The notes under the pieces are model-generated. The model did no database searches and was not told the DNA's origin. It was given only the letters and a program-made list of their open reading frames with translations. Below are positions 25,788 through 35,289 of a stretch of DNA of 64,000 nucleotides, piece by piece. Origin of the DNA: Chitinophagales bacterium (GTDB taxonomy: Bacteria > Bacteroidota > Bacteroidia > Chitinophagales > JADIYW01); assembly GCA_019694955.1 (NCBI GenBank), contig JAIBAX010000003.1, positions 98,617 to 162,616 on the forward strand, in the 5' to 3' direction. Each line of letters opens with the position of its first letter. The stretch's first letter is position 1. The position numbers and the translations under genes were made by a program.

Positions 25788-27767
25788 ATGATGAATCTTA
25801 TTTGCATTTTAAAAAAACATATTGCCACCGTACTTTTTATTGCATCTCTAATCAATACCGGTTTTGCACAAAATGAAGCTTTTGAATATCAGAAGTTTAA
25901 GTGGGAAGACAAACCCGAATTTAATATTACAGAGGAAGACAGAAAGTCTGATGCAACGCTGCTCAAGGATTATAGGGTGATAGAGTATTCTACTATTGGC
26001 AAAGAATTAAAAATCACGGAATTATTGTACAAGGTAATTCTTATCAACGAAGATAAGGCCGTTGAAGAATTCAACAAAATCTATATTCCGGATTATAATA
26101 CGGAATTCGTCATAAAATTTAAGGCACGAACGATACAACCTGATGGCACAACTCAGCTGATTGACGACAATGAATTAAAATCTTTAGGAAATGTAGAAGA
26201 CAAAGGTGACTATAAGATTGTCGCTTTGCAGGGTGTTAAAAAAGGATGTGTCATTGAGTATCAACTCGTAAGGCGTCTGAGCGTAGATTATTTCGGTCGT
26301 CAAACCTACCAATCAGAATATCCTGTAAAAGAAGCGCTATTCGAACTTGCCACTCCTTTAGAGTATAAGTTTGCAGCAAAGCTATACAACGATACCACGC
26401 CCATTATAAAAGATGCCGACGGCGATAAACTCATATATAAGGTGGAATTAAAAAACATTCCTGCCTTGTTTGAAGAAAAATATTCCAACTATACCGCCTA
26501 CAGAAAACGGGTAGATTATAAACTTAATGAGGTGGTTGGAAATGGCGCCGTTTTAGATTGGCAGCGAGCCGTGGACTTCATTGTTGATGGAACGTATATT
26601 TTTACTTCTAAGGAAAAAAGTTTGGCGAAGTCATATTTAAAAAAACTAGATATTGACAATAAAACAGAATTACAAAAAATAAGGGCGATAGAAACCGCCG
26701 TTAAGAAAGACTTCCAGTATCAAGAAGAAAGTGGCGATATTTATACAGACCCAGAGAAGATTTTTAAATCAAAATATGCCAATGAAACAGGCTTCCGTAG
26801 ATTGTTTGCTTTAATATTTACAGAAGCAGAAATAAAACATGAGTTAGTGGTGACCTCTAATCGATACAACCACGTGTTTGACAAAGAGATGGCTAATTTT
26901 GATTTTCTGGAGACATTCCTGTTCTACTTCCCATCTTCGAAAAAATACCTAATACCGGATAGTTATGGTGACCGCTTGGGAGACATTCCTACATCAGCAT
27001 ATGAAAACGATGCTTTATTCATCGCTCCTTATGCCTCCGGAAGTACATTTTATGGGTCTTACAAAATTAAACAAATACCAAAAACTCCGATGACCGATCA
27101 AGGAGATTTTATTGATGTGACCATTTCCTTTCCCGAAACTATGGAATATGCAGAAATCAATATGACCAGAACACTCAAAGGAAATAGTTCCGGAGGTATT
27201 CAGGCAATTTGGGATTTATTGGATGAGGATACTAAGAAGAACATATTCGATCAGTTCTTAAAGACAACCAGCGAAGACGCTGTCATCCTCTCTAAGGAAA
27301 TAAAAAACACAGGTATTGAAAACATGTACAACAATAAACCATTGATAATCAATGGGAAAATACAAGAAAGTACGCTTTTGGAAAAAGCAGGAAAGAAATA
27401 CATCTTAAACATCGGAGATATCATCGGCGAGCAAGCTGAAATGTATCAAGACGGTCCAAGACAGACAGATATCGATATCGACTTCCCGCACCGTTTAGAT
27501 CGCGTAATAAAAGTAAATATTCCGGAAGGGTATCAGGTAAAAGGTTTGGAAGGCACCATCATTAATAAATACCAAACTGCCGACCCCAAAGAATCGAAGT
27601 ATGGCTTTGAAAGCAAATACACGTTGGAAGGCAATGTACTGACTATATTTGTATATGAATATTATGATTTCATACATGCAAGCAAAGATGAAATAGAAGC
27701 CTTCAAAGGAGTTATCAATGCTTCTGCCGATTTCAACAAGGTGAAGTTGGTTCTGGAGCCTAAGTAA
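25788..27767 (+). CDS. DUF3857 transglutaminase-like paralogue, catalytic cysteine lost
   Basis: The 659-residue exported protein has a signal sequence through LFIASLINTGFAQ. It has the same domain order as its upstream neighbour, 27 bp away. DUF3857 is at about 60-230 (VIEYSTIGKELKITELLYKV, ARTIQPDGTTQLIDDNEL) and a transglutaminase-like domain at about 275-400. At the nucleophile position it reads KYANETGFRRLFALIF where the active paralogue has YGDCKG, so the cysteine is missing. It is probably a binding or scaffolding partner rather than an enzyme. Confidence 0.75.
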   Translation: MMNLICILKKHIATVLFIASLINTGFAQNEAFEYQKFKWEDKPEFNITEEDRKSDATLLKDYRVIEYSTIGKELKITELLYKVILINEDKAVEEFNKIYIPDYNTEFVIKFKARTIQPDGTTQLIDDNELKSLGNVEDKGDYKIVALQGVKKGCVIEYQLVRRLSVDYFGRQTYQSEYPVKEALFELATPLEYKFAAKLYNDTTPIIKDADGDKLIYKVELKNIPALFEEKYSNYTAYRKRVDYKLNEVVGNGAVLDWQRAVDFIVDGTYIFTSKEKSLAKSYLKKLDIDNKTELQKIRAIETAVKKDFQYQEESGDIYTDPEKIFKSKYANETGFRRLFALIFTEAEIKHELVVTSNRYNHVFDKEMANFDFLETFLFYFPSSKKYLIPDSYGDRLGDIPTSAYENDALFIAPYASGSTFYGSYKIKQIPKTPMTDQGDFIDVTISFPETMEYAEINMTRTLKGNSSGGIQAIWDLLDEDTKKNIFDQFLKTTSEDAVILSKEIKNTGIENMYNNKPLIINGKIQESTLLEKAGKKYILNIGDIIGEQAEMYQDGPRQTDIDIDFPHRLDRVIKVNIPEGYQVKGLEGTIINKYQTADPKESKYGFESKYTLEGNVLTIFVYEYYDFIHASKDEIEAFKGVINASADFNKVKLVLEPK

Positions 27768-27783
27768 GCACATTCAATCGGTC

Positions 27784-28236
27784 ATGGATACTTTCTTTGT
27801 GAGTTGCGAAGATTTAAAAGAATTCTTCAACATAAAGAAGAAAGGAAATTTAGTTGTTAGTGTAGTAAATTTACCACAATATCTTGGAATGGTTTTGCAT
27901 ATCGGAATCCAATTCGATGACGACACAAAAAAATATTTGCTTTGCTTAGAATGGATATCTTATGGCTTGGACTTTTATGGCGACACCATTCAGGAAGGCT
28001 ATATTTATGAAATGAAAGATGTTGATCATTTGCTTACTTATTTATGGAGGCATTACCACATTTCTGTCAACGAAATCCCAAAAGCATTTAAATTTGACGC
28101 TGAAAAGCATCCTAAGTATTATGAAAATGAGGAAGAAAGACACCTATTTTCTGCCGCATGGGAAAAATTTAGCCGGGATTTTGCTAATGGCTATTTTCTT
28201 GACAAAAACTTGAAATTAGTATATTCATCTCATTAG
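27784..28236 (+). CDS. Hypothetical protein
   Basis: A 150-residue cytoplasmic protein (MDTFFVSCEDLKEFFNIKKK) without signal peptide or membrane segment. Predicted strands (NLVVSVVNLPQYLGMVLHIG, KKYLLCLEWISYGLDFYGD) are followed by helices (DVDHLLTYLWRHYHISVNEI). I recognise no family. It is 16 bp downstream of the DUF3857 pair and could be transcribed with it. Confidence 0.55.
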   Translation: MDTFFVSCEDLKEFFNIKKKGNLVVSVVNLPQYLGMVLHIGIQFDDDTKKYLLCLEWISYGLDFYGDTIQEGYIYEMKDVDHLLTYLWRHYHISVNEIPKAFKFDAEKHPKYYENEEERHLFSAAWEKFSRDFANGYFLDKNLKLVYSSH

Positions 28237-28315
28237 CGCTTGCAGAGTTGAACCACACAATCAATCATAATGAACAGAAAAATCACTAAGCTTCCTTTCC
28301 AAAATTTAGGTAAGA

Positions 28316-29689
28316 TTATTCTACATAACTAAATAGCACTTTATAAGTCAATTCACCATTATTTATATAATAAAATCTCCACTCTAAACGATTGAAGGTT
28401 ATATTAAATTTTCGCTTATAATAATCAGCATAGGCAGTTTTCAAAACATCCATAGGATGTTGAAGAAGTTCAATATTTATGTTGAAGTATAACATCCTTA
28501 TAATTTCCAAATGCTCCTTTTGAGATAGATTGTTGTAGTGGCAGCAAACATTCATTACCTTTCCACCTGTAATGAGATTGACATTTGTAGAATCGCTCAT
28601 ATTGCCTACTAATATTAAACAGCCGAATCTTTCAGGTAATTTTCCATATAAATCCCATCTTTGATTAAAAGGTGAAGCATTACTTACACTAAAACGATTG
28701 ATGAAATGGCATAAATGAGTGATGGGTTTATATCTTAGTGACTTAGGATAATATGAAGAAAAATAAAGCGCCGATCCATTCTTTACGGTAATTATTAGCA
28801 GGATTAGTATTAACAAGGCTTTTGAAACGACATTACCTGTAGTTTTAATGGAAGGTATCTTTTGATATTTATGATTGTTGAAAGGAAAAAATAGGCTTGC
28901 AATAGCAAATGCATAAAAACCAAAATGCCAGAGGTTCAAGAAGATTAAAATGGAACAATGACAGGCTATCAAAAATAAAACTGCTAATAATTGGAATGTT
29001 TTACTACGAAAATATATCAAAAACAATATACCGACTATACATTCAGTTACTACCAAAGAAATACTCAAAACCCTGCTATTGATGATGCGAACATTCTGCC
29101 AGAAAAAATGTGCATTAAGTGGGTCTGCAGTAATCCTATTCAGAATATCTCCATTAAACCAAGCTTGGTCTGATTTAAGCAAGGCCGAGCATAGATAAAT
29201 CATACCTATTTGAACTGAAATAACCCGCAGTGCAAATGATTGATGGCGTGTTGGATGTACATTTTTCTTTACAGCCCATACTTGATCAAGATTTAAAAAA
29301 TTTGTTATTATCAAAACACACATACAATATATTCGTTCGGCACCTCCTGCAAGGAAACATCGCTGAAAAATATTCCAGAGCAAAAATGTAAGTATAATTC
29401 CCGCTATTCTAGCGTAAAATCCCACTATAAAACAGCCCAATAAGAAATATGTCAATACAAAAATAGAAATGGTCGCATCGGGGGTTTTAAAAAAATCAAA
29501 GATTGAAATCGCCTTGAAAGCTGAAAGTTTGTTAACAAGCGATTCGGAAATCAACCCATTCGAAAAAAAATATGTATTCACTCCCGGTAAGACGTAGACT
29601 GTCAAATGAAAACATATCGCCAAACCAAAGGCTATCCTAAATAATGCCAAATTCTTCGGCGAAACTTGAACAGAATATGTTAATGACAT
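28316..29689 (-). CDS. HTTM-domain (vitamin K-dependent carboxylase-like) membrane protein
   Basis: The 457-residue protein starts at ATG 29689, overlapping the stop of the carboxyltransferase. Eight or more membrane helices are evident. The HTTM signature is seen in LALFRIAFGLAICFHL, IFQRCFLAGGAERIYCMCVL, VISVQIGMIYLCSALLKSDQ and LNLWHFGFYAFAIASLFFPF, with the lysine of 'K-x-x-x-W' in LKSDQAWFNGDI. HTTM proteins include gamma-glutamyl carboxylase and the SdpB-type maturation factors. It ends a six-gene operon, so it may modify or export the product. Confidence 0.75.
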   Translation of the reverse strand: MSLTYSVQVSPKNLALFRIAFGLAICFHLTVYVLPGVNTYFFSNGLISESLVNKLSAFKAISIFDFFKTPDATISIFVLTYFLLGCFIVGFYARIAGIILTFLLWNIFQRCFLAGGAERIYCMCVLIITNFLNLDQVWAVKKNVHPTRHQSFALRVISVQIGMIYLCSALLKSDQAWFNGDILNRITADPLNAHFFWQNVRIINSRVLSISLVVTECIVGILFLIYFRSKTFQLLAVLFLIACHCSILIFLNLWHFGFYAFAIASLFFPFNNHKYQKIPSIKTTGNVVSKALLILILLIITVKNGSALYFSSYYPKSLRYKPITHLCHFINRFSVSNASPFNQRWDLYGKLPERFGCLILVGNMSDSTNVNLITGGKVMNVCCHYNNLSQKEHLEIIRMLYFNINIELLQHPMDVLKTAYADYYKRKFNITFNRLEWRFYYINNGELTYKVLFSYVE

Positions 29690-31029
29690 CACATAGGATT
29701 AATTGTTCTGATTTTATTATTGAAAGGGGTTTTCGATTTATTTTGATGCTTTATTAATGCATTTACAATGGCAATTTTGGTATGTTCCGGTTGGATAATA
29801 TCATCAATTATGCCTGCTTTTTTCAAATCTTTTAAGGTTAGATTTTGCTGACTATCGTTTTTGAGCAAATTTTCAGAAGCTTTCTCACCCATAATACTTA
29901 TGAATGCATTATTCCACGCCAAGAAAGTATCAGCACCTATTGCTTTAGAATTCATTATGGGGTTAGAACCACCGATTAAACGGCGCAAAACGACCGTAAT
30001 TCTGATGGTAGTACAATGTGTCAATATTTGGGCAACTTTCCCGCTATAAGGAATTAACCCTAAATGTTCCTGCTCTATGCCAGGCATAATTCCGGGGCAA
30101 TCTGCTAAAAAGAGAATGGGTATCTGATGTGCATCACAAATTTGTAAAAATCTAGCAAATTTTTTACAGCTTTTTACATCCAATGCCCCGCTCATCACCT
30201 TGGGTTGATTCGCAATAATTGCAATAGGGACGCCATTTATTTCTGCAAAAACAGTGAGTAAGTTTCTAGCAAATCCTGCATAACATTCTATCACTGAATC
30301 TATATCGACAATTTTATTAATTACCCGATGCATATCGTATCCTTGATGCGCCTCTTTAGGTATAATATTTTCGAAATCCACCACATCCTTCACTTCCGCT
30401 ATATCTTTTTCTTTATTGCACTTCGCTAGAAATCTAATCAATCTAGCTGCCAATTGATAGCCGGCATCGAGGGTTGGAACAACATGACTGCAAAGGCCTG
30501 TTTTCTCATTGTGTACTTTTGTTGAACCGAGTTCCTTTCTGTCAAATTTTCTACCTAAGACGGCTTCTATGACTTTTGGTCCGGTTAAAAATACTTCCGA
30601 AACGTCTTCTACAAAAATAGCTACATCACTTAATGCCACCAAATAAGAACCAACTCCGGCATTTACACCCTCAACAATAGAAATAATGGGAATACATCCT
30701 GATGCTTTTGCAATGGCTTGGAGGCAATTAATAGCTCCTGCACCTGCATACATACCTTCTTGTAGCCGTGCCCCACCAGTATATAAGTTCATCAAAAGGG
30801 GCATTTTCTTTTGAATAGCGGTTTCAATTGCTAAAACAATTTGGCTGGCGTGCTTTACACCTACACTTCCTGCTTTATAGGATCTATCCTGAAAAACAAA
30901 AACGAAACTTACCTCTTTACCTTGTGCGATACCACAATATACACCATCAAACTGGTTGGTCAACGAACCTCCAATATCCTGCGCTACAGGTTGGTTTACA
31001 AAATACTGTAATGTCTCCAAATAATTCAT
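29689..31029 (-). CDS. Acyl-CoA carboxylase beta-type carboxyltransferase
   Basis: The 446-residue protein has both halves of the carboxyltransferase fold. The N-half contains LYTGGARLQEGMYAGAGAIN and GVGSYLVALSDVAIFVED with the acyl-CoA oxyanion region. The C-half contains IANQPKVMSGALDVKSCKKF, LADCPGIMPGIEQEHLGLIP and RRLIGGSNPIMNSKAIGADT. It is shorter than propionyl-CoA carboxylase beta (about 510). No biotin carboxylase or biotin-carrier gene lies in the operon, so it either uses subunits encoded elsewhere or works as a decarboxylase. It abuts the crotonase gene with a 1-bp gap. Confidence 0.8.
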   Translation of the reverse strand: MNYLETLQYFVNQPVAQDIGGSLTNQFDGVYCGIAQGKEVSFVFVFQDRSYKAGSVGVKHASQIVLAIETAIQKKMPLLMNLYTGGARLQEGMYAGAGAINCLQAIAKASGCIPIISIVEGVNAGVGSYLVALSDVAIFVEDVSEVFLTGPKVIEAVLGRKFDRKELGSTKVHNEKTGLCSHVVPTLDAGYQLAARLIRFLAKCNKEKDIAEVKDVVDFENIIPKEAHQGYDMHRVINKIVDIDSVIECYAGFARNLLTVFAEINGVPIAIIANQPKVMSGALDVKSCKKFARFLQICDAHQIPILFLADCPGIMPGIEQEHLGLIPYSGKVAQILTHCTTIRITVVLRRLIGGSNPIMNSKAIGADTFLAWNNAFISIMGEKASENLLKNDSQQNLTLKDLKKAGIIDDIIQPEHTKIAIVNALIKHQNKSKTPFNNKIRTINPM

Positions 31030-31030
31030 G

Positions 31031-31786
31031 CTAATGAGTGCGTTTCAAGATTTTTCGCATATAATCTTTATGTACCAATCCGGAAAAGGTGAGGTGATGG
31101 GAGTCAATAACTGCCTGTCCGTCTTCATCAATTGCTCTTATAAATCGGTTATTATTAACACGTTTTGTATTACAAAAAGAAACATAAGAATAAGCAGCCA
31201 TGGATGCCGCTTTTTCATATGCAACTTTTAATAAATCATTGGCCGGAACTACCTCGTTGACAAGCCCAATTTTATTCATATAATCAATAGGAAGTGGTTT
31301 GCATTCATAACAGATATACATCATCTCCACCCTGTTAACGAGGTGCTCAATAAGAATGCCTCCTAAACTGCAAGCTACTCCATTTTTTACTTCCGGCATC
31401 AAAAATTTAGCTCTGTTGCTAGCAATTCTATAATCTGCCAAGATAGCCATTTGGAAACCTAAACCTATAGCATGGTGATCAATTGCGGCAATCATCGGTT
31501 TAGAAAATCGCAATATTGCCTTGTACAATTCCAAAATCTTGTGTAACAGCCTATGTACGTGGTCATAATCAGTAAGCATGTCCACGATTTCAGAAAAATC
31601 TCCTCCAACACAGAAAGACCTGTCCATACCTCCGGTGAGGATGATACTTTTTACAGCTGGATTTTCATCAGCTCTCCGGAGTGCATCGAAAAGCAAATCC
31701 TGCATATAATCTCCAAAAGGATTCTGAGGTTTCTCATGCATAAAGGTTAGTGTCAGTACACCTTCTCTAAGTTCTTCAATAATCAT
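31031..31786 (-). CDS. Enoyl-CoA hydratase/isomerase (crotonase) family protein
   Basis: The 251-residue protein has the crotonase oxyanion loops RSFCVGGDFSEI and IDHHAIGLGFQMAILADYRI. The first catalytic glutamate position is kept in FLMPEVKNGVACSLGG. The second, usually in 'SLAMEMVLTG', aligns with RVEMMYICYE and appears to be tyrosine. It may therefore be a decarboxylase, isomerase or other crotonase rather than a standard hydratase. It lies in the middle of the operon, between the AMP-ligase and the carboxyltransferase. Confidence 0.8.
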   Translation of the reverse strand: MIIEELREGVLTLTFMHEKPQNPFGDYMQDLLFDALRRADENPAVKSIILTGGMDRSFCVGGDFSEIVDMLTDYDHVHRLLHKILELYKAILRFSKPMIAAIDHHAIGLGFQMAILADYRIASNRAKFLMPEVKNGVACSLGGILIEHLVNRVEMMYICYECKPLPIDYMNKIGLVNEVVPANDLLKVAYEKAASMAAYSYVSFCNTKRVNNNRFIRAIDEDGQAVIDSHHLTFSGLVHKDYMRKILKRTH

Positions 31787-31805
31787 TGCCCTAATATTTT
31801 TGTTG

Positions 31806-33179
31806 TTAACTAATTTTAATTTTACCGATGGATGTTCTTGTTAAATGCTGCGTGACGATAATTTCTCTGGGAATTTTATAGCTTGCTAAATGTTTTATAC
31901 AATACTGTTTAAGCATGTGGATGTCAATTGCGGCATTGCATTCAATATATGCCACAATAGTTATAGTACCTCCTCTCTCCTCACCTTTAACCAAAACAGA
32001 TGCGATATTTCCAAAAGAGTATATGCAATTCTCGATCTCTATTGGAAATACTTTATAACCTTGTATGTTAATAAAGGTAGATTTCCTGCCGATGATTATC
32101 AACCGATTATGCTCATCCAACTTAACAATATCACCGGAATATAACCAACCATCGATATATCTTTCTTTGGATAATTCAGGTTGCAAATAATATTCTTCCG
32201 TCATATAAGAAGACTTTACAATCAACTCACCAAATGAGGCATCCTTTCCGTTCTCATCAATGATTCTATAGTCAATTTGTGGGACGATACTACCTACCGT
32301 TCCCAGTCCGAGTGTGGGCATTTTATCTAAGCTCACGCCACCAATTTCGGACAAGCCATACCCTTGATTTAGATAAATCTTATATTTCCTGTAAAAATCT
32401 TTAGATAAGCTAATCATCAATGGTGCGCTACCGCATATAGCGTATTTCATTGCCGAAAAACCCTCAAATCCTTCATCAATATGCTCATAAATCTTTTGAT
32501 AAAGGTATGGGACACCTGTCATAATACTGGGTCGAAAATCTAAGAGTTGTTGTCTTAACTCATTGATATTTAACATATCTGTGCTAGTTAGGATGAGTGT
32601 CGCCCCTACCAATAACGTCCCAAATGACATGAGGCATCCATGGTAATGAGTTATCGTCAAAGGACATAAAACCGTATCACTGCTTTTTACTTCCAAAAAA
32701 CTATACCAAGCAAATAATGATATAATGAAATGGTCTTCAGTATATGCAAAAACCTTTGGCACACCGGTAGTACCCGAAGAAAAGAAGTACAACTTTGGCT
32801 TATTATCACTAACCTCACAAGGCTTTTTAATATATTCTTCAATACTGTAGCTTCCATTCTCATCAATCGCCATAAATACTTCTATGGGATATACGGACAT
32901 TATCAGTTCGATCTCTTTTGCGGTACTTTTTGGTTCGGCGAGGAAAATTTCACAACCAAGCTCAAGGAGTGAAATCATCGAGAAAATAAGGTTCCGATCA
33001 TTTTGTTTTGGATAAATCAATACTTTCTTACCATCTATTGAAAACGTCCGCAAAGTTTCTGAAGATGCATGTAGCGAATCTTTTAGTGCAGAACATGTTA
33101 ATGTCCCGAATTTATCAACCAAAAATACCTTATCTTCTGTAAGGTGGGAATTTGATAATATCATATCTTTAATACTCAT
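31806..33179 (-). CDS. AMP-dependent acyl-CoA synthetase / ligase
   Basis: The 457-residue adenylating enzyme has the full core motifs: LYFFSSGTTGVPKVFAYTED (A3, ATP loop), LNQGYGLSEIGGVSL (A5), DGWLYSGDIVKLDE (A7), GRKSTFINIQGYKVFPIEIE (A8) and TRTSIGKIKIS with the A10 lysine. It should activate a carboxylic acid as the acyl-AMP and transfer it to CoA or a carrier. It is shorter than typical fatty-acyl ligases, with a reduced N-terminus. The start overlaps the acyltransferase stop by 4 bp, implying co-translation. Confidence 0.85.
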   Translation of the reverse strand: MSIKDMILSNSHLTEDKVFLVDKFGTLTCSALKDSLHASSETLRTFSIDGKKVLIYPKQNDRNLIFSMISLLELGCEIFLAEPKSTAKEIELIMSVYPIEVFMAIDENGSYSIEEYIKKPCEVSDNKPKLYFFSSGTTGVPKVFAYTEDHFIISLFAWYSFLEVKSSDTVLCPLTITHYHGCLMSFGTLLVGATLILTSTDMLNINELRQQLLDFRPSIMTGVPYLYQKIYEHIDEGFEGFSAMKYAICGSAPLMISLSKDFYRKYKIYLNQGYGLSEIGGVSLDKMPTLGLGTVGSIVPQIDYRIIDENGKDASFGELIVKSSYMTEEYYLQPELSKERYIDGWLYSGDIVKLDEHNRLIIIGRKSTFINIQGYKVFPIEIENCIYSFGNIASVLVKGEERGGTITIVAYIECNAAIDIHMLKQYCIKHLASYKIPREIIVTQHLTRTSIGKIKIS

Positions 33180-34363
33180 GCGGATATTTCCCTTTGTTGG
33201 TTAAAAATTTTATTCTTTAGTTGTAGAAAATATGCCTCAAACCAGGTATTTACTGAATAGGCGATTACTATGGTAATTGTCAAGTATAGTAGCAAGAGAA
33301 AAGACTCTATTAACAAATTGCTCTTCAATACTTTTAAAAGATTCAGCTTATAGATTGCCAACAGGAAGAGATGTAAGATAGGTAGATGAAGTAAATAAAA
33401 TCCGTAAGATAATTTCCCCAAAAATACCATGGGACGCACCTCAAATTTTTTTGCGATGGAACGATTTTCTTTTACCAACTTAATGAGCAGAGCGCACCAG
33501 AAATTTACCAATACAATCATGTACGCAAATAGATAGTTGTTTGCTAACCAACCTTCTGCTATCTTTTTCCCATACGTGAGTGAAAAATATGACTCTCCCT
33601 GAAACAAATAAACATAGGCCATATTGGCTAAATATAGCACTACAATTAAACAACTTAAAATAACAAACCATCGCTTAATATTCTTAACAAATTTAAGTGG
33701 GAAAATCGCCATAACGGCACCAAAAGCAAAAGAATCCATCTGCGCAAATGGAATACGGACCAGATTTTGCACTATCCATGCCTTATCATTTGGATTTACA
33801 TATATATAGTATTGATAAGAAACAACTCTAAAAATTACTGCAATTATAATCGAACCTATGACTAATTTCTGTAAGTTTTTAAATGAAATGAAAAAAACTA
33901 TGAAGGGAAACACTAAATAAAATTGTTCTTCCATGGATAATGTCCACAAATGTGTAGACCAAAGTTTCGCACCATAATCCCAACCCATGAAGAAGTTGAT
34001 AACACTCATGTAATTAAAAGTATAGGTGAAAAGATACCAACCGTGCTTTGCCACATCCTCTGCCATTTGAACTTCGGAATTTTTAGTAAAATAGTATAAA
34101 CACAATGCTCCTAGAAGATAAGCATAGTATAAAGGAAATAAGCGGAATGCTCTTTTTATATAAAACCGGATGGCAAATTTTCCGAAAGAGTACTTTTGTT
34201 TCTCTTCGAGTAATGAAAGCGTTATAAGATATCCTGACATAACGAAAAACATTTGCATAAATTCCCATCCATGCGAAATAGTAATCCTTCCCGGCCAATG
34301 ATACAATAAAATCATCACCGCACCTACGCCTCTCAACCCATCATATGCCTTTACATACTTCAT
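33176..34363 (-). CDS. Acyltransferase-3 (OafA-like) membrane protein
   Basis: The 395-residue inner-membrane O-acyltransferase has about ten helices. The family start AYDGLRGVGAVMILLYHWPG carries the conserved His, and WTLSMEEQFYLVFPFIVFF is the second signature. FLGKLSYGFYLLHLPILHLF marks the C-terminal core. Members transfer acyl groups onto sugars, lipids or small molecules at the membrane. The start overlaps the oxygenase stop (ATGA), so the operon is tightly coupled. Confidence 0.85.
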   Translation of the reverse strand: MKYVKAYDGLRGVGAVMILLYHWPGRITISHGWEFMQMFFVMSGYLITLSLLEEKQKYSFGKFAIRFYIKRAFRLFPLYYAYLLGALCLYYFTKNSEVQMAEDVAKHGWYLFTYTFNYMSVINFFMGWDYGAKLWSTHLWTLSMEEQFYLVFPFIVFFISFKNLQKLVIGSIIIAVIFRVVSYQYYIYVNPNDKAWIVQNLVRIPFAQMDSFAFGAVMAIFPLKFVKNIKRWFVILSCLIVVLYLANMAYVYLFQGESYFSLTYGKKIAEGWLANNYLFAYMIVLVNFWCALLIKLVKENRSIAKKFEVRPMVFLGKLSYGFYLLHLPILHLFLLAIYKLNLLKVLKSNLLIESFLLLLYLTITIVIAYSVNTWFEAYFLQLKNKIFNQQREISA

Positions 34364-35160
34364 CCGTTAGCATTCCTTCTCACTTGCAATTGTAATATTT
34401 TTCGCTTTCCTTTAAAGGCCGCTCTTCCATGCATGGTTTTGATATTATCAAACAATAATAAATCGCCCGACTCCCATGTATGATGATAGGTTAAGTCTTC
34501 AGATTCATAAATTTCCTCCATCACTTTATAATATTGGTCGGAAACAAGTTGGTCAGTTTTGGCGATACGAACCCTATAACTTGCTTGTTCCCATGCATCG
34601 TAATTCATTCCGGCACATAGATATTCTTTTGTATTTTCAAGGATTTTAACGCCATTAAACCAATACCACTTTTCTTCATTTTTCAAATAGTAATCTTTGT
34701 CGCATGGCATTAATTCGATACCATTATCGCGAATTAACCTCTTAATCTCTACTGGTGTGCGCCTCCACGCCTCTTCATTATTTGTTATGTATGTATTTCC
34801 ACCTTCCTGCAAATCGAAGAAAGCACCATAAATAGCTACCAATCTTACATCTTCATTCATCAACAATCCATCCGTATGCAATGGCATTCTTCCTACTCCT
34901 TTAATAATACTCGTAGCTTCCTCTTTTCCATCCATTATCAACATATGCTCCTTAGTACGTTTTTCATTATCCACAAGCGCACCAAACCCAGATACGAAAT
35001 CGATAACTTCATAAATAGAATTTTCTAAACCTTTAAATACAATAAATAAATGCCTTTCCAATAATTCCTCTATTTCAGCAATAGAGAACTTATTTAAATC
35101 CTTAACATCAGATATTAGGATACCATCACCGAACTTTGTAAGTGGAAATTCTCTCTTCAT
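34360..35160 (-). CDS. TauD/TfdA-family 2-oxoglutarate Fe(II) oxygenase
   Basis: The start is taken at ATG 35160 (MKREFPLTKFGDGILISDVK), which drops a 15-residue hydrophobic extension. The iron triad is visible: HTD in GRMPLHTDGLLMNE and the distal His in LFDNIKTMHGRAAFKGKRK, with the 2-oxoglutarate-binding arginine in LQLQVRR. The length, about 266, fits TauD-like hydroxylases acting on small substrates, including amino acids tethered to carriers. It is the first gene of the six-gene operon. Confidence 0.85.
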   Translation of the reverse strand: MKREFPLTKFGDGILISDVKDLNKFSIAEIEELLERHLFIVFKGLENSIYEVIDFVSGFGALVDNEKRTKEHMLIMDGKEEATSIIKGVGRMPLHTDGLLMNEDVRLVAIYGAFFDLQEGGNTYITNNEEAWRRTPVEIKRLIRDNGIELMPCDKDYYLKNEEKWYWFNGVKILENTKEYLCAGMNYDAWEQASYRVRIAKTDQLVSDQYYKVMEEIYESEDLTYHHTWESGDLLLFDNIKTMHGRAAFKGKRKILQLQVRRNANG

Positions 35161-35289
35161 ATTAAATTTTGTCACAAAATAAAAAAATGAATCAAGATAA
35201 CACAATACAATTTTATGTTAAAATCGGAAAAAATAAAGCAATTCATTCGATATTCTGTAAACGTTGAACCACAAATATGCATCGGTCAT

